A stretch of 64,000 bases of DNA, taken from Drosophila persimilis. Its lineage: Eukaryota; Arthropoda; Insecta; Diptera; Drosophilidae. A program made the position numbers and the translations under genes. Location: NCBI RefSeq assembly GCF_003286085.1, contig NW_020825288.1, forward strand, positions 11,532,001 through 11,596,000. The letters are read 5' to 3'. Of the stretch, positions 27,841-38,600 are shown piece after piece; position 1 is the stretch's first letter, and every line of letters begins with the position of its first letter. The notes beneath the pieces were generated by a model that saw only the letters and a list, made by a program, of their open reading frames with translations, was not told the origin of the DNA and ran no database searches.

Positions 27841-29100
27841 TTAATACACGCCAACTACACATTTGTCCTTGTAGAATGCATTGTGGTAGTGGTAACCTGG
27901 CACACTCGTCCAGAGTCTCTTCGCTCCATCTTCATCCGCAGCTTGGTCGCGTTGAACATCAAATGCAATATCCGGCAGGTTCTCTATTGCATATTTAAGG
28001 TCTTTAAAAGGGAGTGACTGCGTGCTTCCCTGCGAGAATATCACGGAACGACGCTCTCCGTTGACAGTGATCCTCTCCAGTCCGGCCTTGTCGTCCAGCC
28101 AGTACATAAATCCCCCAAGGCGGCAATGTTGTTCACCTGCGGGATATGCATGAAAGCAAGGGTTTTTCTGTAGCGAGGGAACAGGAGATAATACGAGTCC
28201 AGAGGTGTCCAATATGGTATCTTAGTTGTTCTTTCCATTGATGTCTATAACTTCTTCGTACTGTTGGTCCAGGGCCAGCGCCGTGACTCCTTCCAGCTCC
28301 ACGCCCTCATTGCCATCGACTCGGGCCCGAGATGGCTGCCGACATCTGTCGAGAAGAGCAGACGCCTCGTCTTCATGGCATGCACGGCAATGTTGCCAGG
28401 CTTCTGCGAGTTCGCCCAAGAATCTAAAAGAGGCAACGTTTTAGAACAGAGCTGAATACTTGAGAGAGCTTCACCTCCGCACGGATACTCTTTCCGGACA
28501 CCGGCAACGGCACATTCCGGCAGTCTGGCGTAGCTGGGGGGATGCAGGGCACGTCCTTGGCGAGGCTGCGGCTCTGGCCCGTCTTGATCAATGTCCCCGG
28601 TGCTCCAGTCGCTCCAGTACACGTAGTCCGAGCTGCCAACCAGTATTCGACGCTTCTTGCCATCCAGTAGAGCCGTCTCGTCTTCTGGTCGAATATGAGC
28701 TCCCGGCCATGATTGCAGCGCGGATTCGTCCATCGTGGCACGGCGTATGGAGCCCGAGGCGACCCTGTCCATGTACATGTACCCGCGACGCGGCTCGAGG
28801 ACCAGGGAACGCGGCTTCTCCACTCCCTTCCACAAGAGCACATGCCGACTGCTGCCATCCAGGCGGGCGACCTCGATGAGATGAGCCTCCGTATCGGACT
28901 AGTAGATGTTGCTGGTCAGTAGATTAAGGCGTGCGCATCGCACGCATCGCACGAAGGGTATCCGCTCGTCGTCGTGGTTCCGTTCCCCTCGCTGTACTCG
29001 GTCGAGATGCGGCCCAATGTGCTCCTGGCTCCTGGCGAGAACAGCAGGATGGTACAGGCAGAGGTGAATCACATTCCCCACGGCACACGCACCAGACGCC
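27841..29100 (-). pseudogene. arr: Decayed copy of arrow (LRP5/6 Wnt co-receptor), fourth beta-propeller region
   Basis: The minus-strand frames, read successively, match YWTD beta-propeller sequence of arrow as I recall it. Landmarks are [95 protein letters not shown] and GFMYWLDDKAGLERI then TVNGERRS. The copy is broken. There is an in-frame TAG at 28,899-28,901 where the family has Tyr, frame changes near 28,715, 28,590, 28,330 and 28,110, and an internal deletion between the SDWSTGDI and VPLPVSG parts. An apparent 60-bp intron (GTGAAG...TTTTAG, about 28,428-28,490) is retained, so this is a DNA-level duplication rather than a retrocopy. The functional arrow gene is on another chromosome element in D. 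melanogaster. EGF-like and cytoplasmic regions are missing or unrecognisable. Confidence 0.8.
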
Positions 29101-29409
29101 AGAATCCTGAAGCCAGTGCCCAAATGCCGTTTCCAGACGAACAGCTGTTCCACCCCCACCCCCAGTCCAGGGTCTGTTCTTCTTCTTACTTTTTCAATTG
29201 TTTTTCAGTGAAATTCGTCTTTTGGGGGCTGAGGCAGGGCGGAGTAGTGGGCCGCAACTGCGCCAAAGGGCGCCGCTGGTCGTTTTGGCATCGCAACTGC
29301 AGACTCTGTGGCTCGACTTTAACTGTAAATGCGAAGAAGGTGGAAAGCACGGAGTAGCCGTGGAACAGCGGCTGTTTTTGGGGAGTGCCCTGTGACATCA
29401 GGACTTACT

Positions 29410-31200
29410 GTCATTTGAAGCCACTGTAGGCAGACACACAAGGCACTTTTGCTCATACAACAGTAGCATAAACAAACGAGTGTCGTTCTAATTGCTCATT
29501 TCTTTATTCCGTCGAATATTCCCAGCTATATAGAATATTTAGCCATGCCCTCATAATTTTATACGATTGATGAATCAATTTTCTACTTAACTGGCTTATT
29601 TTTAATACTTGCTTTTATTGGATTTTGCTAAAAAAATGTTTTTAGCGAAAAAGGTCAAAGAAGTGAAACGTAATAAAACGTAAGAGAAAAATCGTTCCAA
29701 TTGTTCAATTTCTTTATTCCGTTGAATAATGCTGCCTAACTAAAACCATTAGCTCTGCCCACATCATTTTAGGCCATTAATGAATAAATTACCCTATTTC
29801 GTTGATATATATGAAGAAACTGGTTTTCCAAGCTGTTTTAAAACGTAATTAATATAGAAATGATTCCAGATTGTTATGTTTGGGACATATTAATGCATAT
29901 GATTAGGGTCTTGTATATATGTATATCTCGATCCCGATACCCATTCTTCTGTATGTAGACCAAAACCTTCAAAATATCGTTGAAATACCTTTAAAACAGA
30001 AACTGACTAGTTTTGGCCTTTATTGGTGCCTTAGATGACAAACATTCTCTCAGTTCTATAATATCCATTTCCCAGGGTATGCAAAATGTTGCTCAATCCG
30101 CGCAGTGCTGCTCGATTTCACGGCACATGAGTCTGGCCCATACAAATTGAATGTTGCCAGCAGCATAACACGTAAGAATACGTAGGTGAGTATAGAATGT
30201 AAGGGACATTGTTGAGGGGAAAAATCCCAGAGAAAATCCCAAAAAAGTCCCACCAAACTTGAGCGCCAAATAGAAATTGTTTGAATGTGAATCATCGATG
30301 TTTTTTCTCAAACATCGATGTTTTTAGATTTCATATACAGGCATGAAAATATGCATAAATATGTCTAAAACATGTAAATTTGAGAAGAAGTCATCACTAA
30401 TGTTTCAAATCATCTTGGAGAGAAGAATTTTAATATTAATTAAAGGAAGAAGATTATAAATATTTTCCAAGCCCCCTGTTAACAAGCAACAAGTTACTAC
30501 CACTAATAGGGAGTACTTGAAAGATATTTTGTAGAAAATTTATTCTTCAATCGAATAAAACTAAACGAAATTCAAAATTCAGGAATATGATTTCCGAACA
30601 TAATGAACCTAAAATAAGCCAGTTTAGCCACCATGTCTATCTCACGCACCTGGCAAATTTCATACTTTTCATAGTATTTTCTAGTATTTTCCAGTATATT
30701 ATGGACTCACCCTCTTCACCAATGCACCAATGTAAAAACCGTGTAGAAATGCCATTTAGAGCCATGTTCCAGCCCACATAGAATTCGTGATCTGCATCGA
30801 ATCGTTTGCCATCAAAAACTTAAATCTTTTGAAAATTTCGAAACGCATGTCTAAACGTGAATAACGGCGCTTTTTCATACTGGTGCCTCGATGGCGCTCA
30901 TATGAAAAACAAGGGAAAACATTTTTGAAAGGTACACATTTTCCCTTCAGGTGTCGCTTTTGCTTGTTACATACAAATGTAGTTATTTTAAAGCAAATGT
31001 GCAGTTAGTGTGTGGTTACCATGTAAGAAAATTGGTTATGTGGAAATTGTTGTTGACCGTGTTTGTTTAAACCATATTTTATCCAATAAAGATGAGAGTT
31101 TAGAGGAAAATGATGCATCAATCGGATTAAATTATGTGTTCAGTGCTAAGAATCCTAGCTAGCAACCGAATATCGAAATCGAGGAATATGATGGAATTCG
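29410..31200. other. AT-rich island with no recognised gene
   Basis: Apart from the repeat copies, this stretch has two short minus-strand coding-like fragments. One is near 30,700-30,810, with the phrase HEFYVGWNMALNG and a following GTGAGT donor. The other is near 30,095-30,295. Two CATCGATG motifs lie between 30,293 and 30,321. None can be assigned to a gene. Confidence 0.5.
29500..30020. repeat. Dispersed AT-rich repeat, right cluster
   Basis: Copies of the same family as at 26.46-26.88 kb. The TTCCGTCGAATATTCCCAGC unit recurs at about 29,507 and a more divergent one at about 29,715. The block with CCCTATTTCGTTGAT, AAGCTGTTTTAAAACGTAA and GATCCCGATACCCATTCTT follows at 29,790-29,970. Together with the left cluster it brackets the segment holding the arrow pseudogene. 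Confidence 0.7.
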
Positions 31201-31213
31201 AATACAAATAATT

Positions 31214-31297
31214 CGTCAGTATATCTTTGGTATATTTTGAAACTGTGACGTCAGTTTTTGAGAGTCAGACCGTATATTTTATCACTGGTCACACTGC
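31214..31297 (+). promoter_or_regulatory. Stat92E: Motif 6/Motif 1 promoter, probable distal Stat92E promoter
   Basis: On the plus strand, GTCAGTATATCTTTGGTATATTTT (about 31,215-31,238) and ACCGTATATTTT (31,269-31,280) are Motif 6-like. TGGTCACACTG at 31,286-31,296 is Motif 1. This is the same architecture as the Noa36 promoter in opposite orientation. The next plus-strand gene is Stat92E, and a splice donor follows at 31,635. Assignment to Stat92E is by position. Confidence 0.55.
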
Positions 31298-31634
31298 ATG
31301 CCTGGAACCATAAATTTGTAATAAATTTAAAATTTAAAATAATAAAATAATGTAAATATAAACGCAAACAAGTTATATAAATTAAATTTATGCAAAAGTC
31401 TTTTCGGCGGTATAATGCGGCAAAGTGCGGCAAAAATATAGCAGGTCGATCAACTGCACGGTAATGACAAACAATTAAAAAATAATTTCTTTAATAAAGT
31501 AATAAAACCAGCCATATTTCCAATTGCGACAAACACCGCCGCGTCCTGAATGCGGCCAAAAAGTGTTTCTCCTACCTCCTCCATCAGCGGCCGCTCCACC
31601 AAAAATCAGCAAGGGACGCAACGCGCAACGAAAG
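31297..31634 (+). other. Stat92E: Candidate noncoding first exon of Stat92E
   Basis: Sequence downstream of the Motif 1 element, without a long ORF. It becomes GC-richer near 31,540-31,630 and ends AAAG followed by GTGAGA, a good splice donor at 31,635. This fits a 5' UTR exon spliced to the Stat92E coding exon 12 kb away. There is no direct transcript evidence. It could also belong to a noncoding transcript. Confidence 0.4.
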
Positions 31635-32078
31635 GTGAGAGATGGCTGCAAAAATGCAGGCGTAATTATTTAAATGGCTATTGATTTTGCGAGTCACCCC
31701 CACCACCGCCCTCCTGTTGCTTCGCCCAGTCGGTCGTTTCCCACCCTGTGCCCTGTGCGACGGGGGCGAGATTTGCGTTGGCGCTTGTTGCTGCGCACAA
31801 CAGGTGAAAGCACGGGGTATGGTATGCTGGGGGGTTGCCCTCTGCAGCTTCTTAGAACAGTGTAACGCAGTGGCAGTAGTTAACCTTGGCTTCTTCTGGG
31901 CTAACCAATTAATTGTAATTAATTATACGGAAAGAGACATGGCTAGTTGTTTACGCATGTATATGTGTGCACACATATGTACGATTGTGTAGAGAAGCCA
32001 ACTTGTTCCTACCGGACCAGTTTCTGTTAAATATTTATAAATAGACGCAAATAATTTTATAAACAAATGAAAGACGGC

Positions 32079-32099
32079 TATCGATAGCATATATCGATG
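32079..32099. promoter_or_regulatory. Stat92E: DRE elements of a second, proximal promoter
   Basis: A perfect TATCGATA (DREF response element) at 32,079-32,086 is followed by a variant TATCGATG at 32,092-32,099. They sit just upstream of a CT-rich, exon-like stretch. DREs are characteristic of broadly expressed fly promoters. Plausible second Stat92E start. Confidence 0.5.
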
Positions 32100-32119
32100 T
32101 TTCCCTGTGGAAAATTGTG

Positions 32120-32861
32120 CCGGCAACATGTTTTAGCGTTCGGTTCGACCATCGTTCTCTCTCTCTCCCATGTCGTTCGGCTCTGATACGTTCGCTCTCT
32201 CGCTCTTTGTTGTGAGAGTTGGTTTGACGCTGGTTGCGTTTTTGGGAGTTTTTTCAGACACAATCACCATCAAACCTGAAAAAAGTAGTAGGATTAGGAA
32301 TAGCAGCAGAATGAACGGCAGCGCTCACAAATTTTTCGATCGGAGCAGGGAAACGACAAAATAGCTGACAACTTTTGAATTGAGCGGTTGCTGCGCGCGT
32401 CGTCGAACAATAAATAAATTATTTAGTAACTAAAAACGGCTATAAACATAGCAGTTGATACAATTCACGAAATATTTGCATTCGGGCGGCCAATCGCGCA
32501 ACAAGCGTGAAAGAGCAGAGGAATATTTAAAAATTTCCTGTCCTTCAAATTTGCCAACAAGTTGCATCCTTTTGAAGTGCCGTTTTCAAGGTTTTATCGC
32601 GTGGAGACCCTTCTTCTAAGGCGTGTGCCGGCGCTTTTTCATCCCGGAGGACCCCGAGGCATCCAAAGAAGCGGATGTGTGCGTGTGTTCGTACGTGAGT
32701 TGTGTGTGTGCACGATTTAAAAATAAAACGGCAAATACATAACAAAAAAATATATCGAAAGCAACAGCGCCGCCAAATACCCATACAATCAAAGGCGCGA
32801 CCTGTACGTGTTTACACATTCTAGACTGTCCGGCTGTGCTTGTGTTGGTGCGCACCAAAAG
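32120..32861 (+). other. Stat92E: Candidate alternative 5' UTR exon(s) of Stat92E
   Basis: Downstream of the DREs there is a moderately GC-balanced stretch without a long ATG ORF. Potential donors are GTGAGT at about 32,694 and GTAAAT at about 32,861. The distance to the Stat92E polyadenylation signal, about 17.8 kb, is similar to the gene span that I recall in D. melanogaster. Exon limits are not determinable by eye. Confidence 0.35.
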
Positions 32862-32898
32862 GTAAATAGAAAAAAAGAGCAATCTACGTTCGAACCGT

Positions 32899-32917
32899 GG
32901 GGGGGGGGGGGGGGGGG
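32899..32917. repeat. Poly-G tract, 19 bases
   Basis: An uninterrupted run of 19 G, unusual for Drosophila euchromatin. The length is prone to sequencing error. Confidence 0.9.
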
Positions 32918-35635
32918 AACGCTCGTGCGTGTTTGGGTATGTGTGGGAGGACTTCCCAGGCAGTGACGTCTGCGCCTGCTGCAGTTGTTTTTCGCCGCAC
33001 TGTGGGCGGGATACTGCATTTTGCGCAGAATGTTTTCTTTTGTCTGCAAGTTTCCAAAATTGTGTGTTTAAGAAGTCAACAAATTGCGTTTTCTTTGACC
33101 CATGAAAAATCATGTGTTTCCACTTGAAGTTTTTATATTTTGTATACACAAAATAACACACATGTACATATGTATGGATGTATATGCACATGGCAATGGT
33201 ATATACATACATACAGCGCTCCTGTTTCTTATTGTTGGCAGCGCATGTCGTTGCCGTTGCCGTTGCCGTTGCCGTCGCTGTGGCCATCTTCGTTCATGGT
33301 TATATTTCCTGGAAAATCCATAAAAACAAAGGCAAAAAGAATTTCGAGTGCAATAGCACAAATAACAACAACAGAACATGAACACACCACAGTACAATCG
33401 GGTATATATTAGCTCCGCTCTCTCCCTCGCTCTTACATCGCCCTGTTGGCTGACTGAAGGGGCTCTGGCTACGTCTCCCACTCCCACTCTCCCCCTCTCC
33501 GTCTATCGCCCTATCATGCTCCTCATATTCACATGCTACTCTTGCTTTCATACTTTTCCGTCGCGACTTCTGCGCGCTCAACACTTTTATCTCTGCTTCG
33601 TTCTCTCCACTTCTTCGTCTTCCTCGTATGTTCCCCTTTCGACGTGTGTTGCGCGCCGTCCAGTGACTTGTTGGCCTGGTCTGGCCTGGCCTGGCCTGTC
33701 CTCCGCCGCTGCCTCTTACCATTTTGGACAAATTACTCTTGTCAGCGGACGGTTCGTGTCAATGACGTTGCGAGAGCCTTAACCCTTTTGTGCCCGCTGG
33801 CAGACCTGAAATCTACAAAATCCCTCGTTTCCCCTTCCACCGCTAAATCGTCACCAATAGATGTTTTAATAGATACGAGATACGATAAGCAAGGTTTTCC
33901 TTTGTTAGACTTCTCAGAAGGCATTCTTTTCGTTTGTGATCAGCATTTTAAATACTGCTGTTTACTAAAAATTCAGAGGACTTTGTGTAATATCCATAGG
34001 ATCGATCTTTTATGAGCCGAGCTGTTATGAGCCAATCCACAGAAAGCTATTTCTGTCCCTTGTATTTCCGATAATCCCCAGTCCTTGGCTGAATGTGTTG
34101 CTCTCCTTCTTATCTCTCTCTCTCTTTTGAACTCTTTTACACTGATAACTTGTTATCAAAAGCCGTTTTATTGCGTTGCATTTAATCGTTCTGGCCGCAG
34201 AGACGTATTGTAAGTGGAGCACTGCCCATACAGTGGATAGTGGGGCCGGGCCTTCCATACACCATCCCCAGCTAAAGCCGATGTCTGGGGTATCTGCTGG
34301 CAAGGCTCTGCTGTACTTACACAAATCACAAACTTGCAGCTTATCAGGCGAGGGCTTATGCTGTTTTTGAATCAATCGCAATCAATCCAAAATCATATGA
34401 CAGATTCATTTGTTGTATTTTAATGATTCAAAGGAAACCATTATTGCAGAACAAATAAAACGATTAGAAATTAATCTAAATGCTCGCCCCCAAAAACCCT
34501 GAACCCTGAACCCTGATGATATTTTCTGATTAATATTTCGAACAAAACGCCAAAGATTATACGTGACATTTGCAAAATTAAATTTCGGTCCAATAAAAAT
34601 TACAGCCCATACATCGATACTATAACTGAACTGCTTTCACACAGGATGCACCATGATCCTGCATATTTTGTATATTTTTTAATCTTAAAAATGGAAATGT
34701 CAGATGTCATAAATCTAGGGAAGTTTTTCGTGCCTTAATAAGCATTGAAACATGTACAATTTGTCAGAGATAAGAGACAATTTTGTATTTGTTTGTCGAA
34801 TTAAAAGGTCATAGGACCACTTCGCCGAATCCATTAAAAACTGATTTGCCTTCCTAAATGATATTTGGCGTGAAATTATTAGGTTAGCGACGGGAAAATT
34901 TGTCAAAAAAATCTGATAAGAGATTAATTATTCCTGAATCAAAGGCAATATCCGCTGAGCGAAATAGTTTTATCAAAAGATGCTACGAGGCACTTCTTGA
35001 GGTGAAATTTTTAGCAAAAAAATATGCAAAATGGAAAAACACCAAATGATGCGCACATCTACAAATGTACCTGTCTATATACTATAAATATTCTATGAAA
35101 TGAGATTAAATTTAGGGCAAAGATTGTGACCTGATCGTGGGATCATTCTTTTTATTTTCGATGATATTTCGATTTCGAAACCGAAAGCTTATCCAGCACC
35201 TCTCTCTAAAGAGAGAGGATACTCGTGAAGGGCAGAAAGAGATACATATGTATGTATGTATGTATGTAGATCCGAATGATCAGAAGCCCAATATACCCAA
35301 TGCCCTGCTTTGCCGAAACCGAAACGAAACCCGACAAACATCGTACAAAATGTCAGGCGAGTAACAACGATAAATGATTACTTAAATAACACTTGGTTTG
35401 TGCGGTGGCGGCGTCTCCTCCACTCTCCACTGTCATCGCTGTACGGCAGGCAGAACCCGTACACACACACACACACAGACACACGAACACACATGCCCGT
35501 TTACAGGCAAGCATTTGTTGTGTATACAAATACGTACACGCTTATTAAACATTTATGAGTGCAAAAACAATACCACAAAACGAAACACATTGTACGTGCG
35601 CGCATCGGATCGGGCATCGTGCATACTTACGCGGG

Positions 35636-35638
<3 letters not shown>

Positions 35639-35669
<31 letters not shown>
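35639..35669. repeat. (TG)n microsatellite
   Basis: About 15 uninterrupted TG units within the Stat92E intron. Confidence 0.9.
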
Positions 35670-35670
<1 letters not shown>

Positions 35671-38600
35671 CGTGTTGCTTATACAAAATTGAATAACAAA
35701 AAGTAAAAAATGTCGAAGCAGCGAAAAGTCTGAGGCAAGAAACAACACCACATTCATTGCGAATGGCGGAGGAGACCGCTGTGGGGCCTTTGGTCAGGGA
35801 TCCCCAATGGGCGCATGGAGTGGGCTCCCCAATGGGAATTATACTCTGCTGTGGGGCCCTCAAGAAGGGGGGCGGCGTCCACTCGAAAAGCAACCATAAT
35901 AAATATGACCAAGCCATGCAATATTTACTAGAAACGACATTTTACCCCCCAGTGTCTCGGGAACAACTGTCGCGGTTCCCACATGGCGAGTGTCCACTGT
36001 GCCTCTGCTGGCACCTACCTTTGCCGTACACACTTTTGTCTGTTCTTTCCGTTCTGCGATAAGTACGTACTGGCGGTTATCAGCAGCGGCTGCTGCAATA
36101 AAACTTTCCATTAGCCGAAAAAAGCTTTTCAGTTCAAATGAAAAATCATTGGGGCCAAGAGGGGTGTATCCTTTTGTATCTGATTCTATCTTTGTATATG
36201 GATGGAAGATAACAATTTTTTCCAGAAACACTATCAAAAATTCTTGTATGCATACTACTTTTTGGGATTAAAACTCAAAATCTGGAATCTGCACAGGGGG
36301 GGATCTGGCAGCACATGACGCTGGACCAGAGCCGAAAAGATACACACACGTGTGCATACATAGAAGATACAAACTGTTGCCTTGCTGCGCTGAGTCATCA
36401 TCAAAACTCTTATCTAAGACGCTCCCAGTGCCCCGACTCCGACGCTTTGGTGGTGGCCCGGCCGCTGCCTCACTCAGCATTAATCACAGAGCTAAATATT
36501 GCTGCATTTCGCTTAACTGCTACTTTGCTATTCTCCAAATTATTCTCCCCTCTCTGTGGGTCTCTATGTGGGCTCTCTGTTTGTTTTCGATTCGCCTTTT
36601 CGTTTGCCAAAACGGCAGCAATAACAATTTGTGTGTGGGCAGGGCAGAACAGAGCAGCTGCTTGCCGGCCGCCCGAGAGCTTGTGTCAATCCCGAACAGT
36701 TATACACAGAAGTCTGCTTACCCCGGGGCAAATTTAAAACATATTAGCATTAAAGCCACTATTTTCTGCGAAAGGAAATATATATTTGGATAAATCTCTG
36801 TCGCACAGTGTAAAATGAGAGCTCTAAAGCAAGTAACATTTTATTGTACTCCGTTTTGGGGAAAAGCTAGATCAATTACTGGGAAAGATGGTCAGAATGA
36901 TGGGCAAATACTTGTGTCCCTGACTGTAAATACTATGCATACTCCTCTCGTACATAAAGACGAAACAATCTATTGACCGCATTTTGATCTGCGGTATATA
37001 TACATATCTATCTCATAAGCAGTGCTCACAGCTAATTGAGAATTCACAGCACACATATGTATGCAAGACGCCATGGGTTTTCCCCCCAATATTCAATTGA
37101 GTTGGTTTTTTTTCCAAGATTTTTCCGATTTTACATAGCGATAAGCGAGCGATACACAAACGGATGCAAAACCACAAAGTAAAAAGTGGCTAAACCAGTT
37201 CAGTTTTCACTGCAAAAACTGCAAATGCAAGTGCAACTGCAATTGCAACAACAAGCACTTTCTTTGCATTTCAAGGTTAGTTTTTTGCTGGCGTTTGGGG
37301 GTTGGAAAAGGGGCATTCAGCTCAAGGTCAGCGCTTGATTGGCGAGTCAGTTTCTGTGCTCCAGCCATTTGACATTTGATCTCATGAGAGCCCAATCAAA
37401 TGATTTATTTCATGTCAATTGTAAATATTATTGTAGGTTTAATCGTATTACAAATTGTTGTATAGTGAAAGCGGTTTTGTTTTTATTTAATTATTATTTT
37501 ATTATGGGCAAAGAAAATTCCGATACGACGCTTCAGTATTTCAGAATGTTTTGCCTATATTTTATGCATTTTATTAAAGCCGATTCCCCGAACCAGCGCC
37601 GAAAAAGATAGACGTCAATGCAAATTCAAGTTTTGCAACTGAAAACATTTTTCGCGGCCGAGAAATCGAAAACGAATTTTTATACTACACAACAGACGTT
37701 AAAGACAACAAATGGATGATGGGCAGCTCTCTACATCCGAAGATAATCTACCCTTACAGTACGGGGAGATCTTGGTTATTAGGCAGATTGACATTCCGTT
37801 CGCTTATGGGGAATTTGTACAGCGTACCAACGCCCTTCTCGACGAATGTCCCCGAATGTGCCCTAGCAGAGCAGTGGCATAAGATAACAGAAGTTCGCCT
37901 AAGCATAAGCTTCCTACATGAAGAGGATCAGACACTCGTGACATGGCTAGATCGATTTGGCCTTTCGATAGGGGCCTTATGGCATTAGTAGTTGTCAAAA
38001 AAATAGGCTGATAGACAGAGATGCATCGCCGAAAAGTCGCACCGCTATCAGTCGAACACTGCAAACACTCTTTCTGTGCCAAAAGCGATGTTCACCAACA
38101 CTGTCAAAATACCTTTCTTCCGTAAAGACAAACGAGAGTATATGTATTTCCCATTGCAAAAAGTGATCAAGAGAATGCGCCATCATGCGAAATCAAAACT
38201 TATGTCGTGTGCATTACAAGACGACGAGGGACCACGGCTCTGCCTTGAAAAAATAAAATACACGTCGTAGTGTTATTACACTTCCTGAAAGGGTATTTAA
38301 CACAAATAAAAAGAGCTTCGTTACACATTTGTTTTGCTCGGTGTTACGTGTGTATGCATGGGGGTGAGTGTGTGTGTGCGATTGTTTGTGGATGTGTGAC
38401 GTGCTTTGTGGTCTCTCTGTTGTATACACGTTTTTAACACCCTGAAGCCCCCCCTGACGTCTTTTAAAGTTTTCTTTTGCCTCGCCGGCGCTGTCGAGCC
38501 CTGTGCGTGTGCGAACATTTATGGCAGCTTGTAAATAATATTGTCTAACATTTTGCGGCTGCAACTAAGTAAATAAATGAATTGGCACTCCACCTCTGCC

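Noticed and set aside
32616..33287. 223-codon minus-strand frame
   Set aside because: Lacks coherent composition (poly-Pro from the G tract, Ala-Thr from GTTGCC repeats) and overlaps candidate Stat92E 5' sequence.
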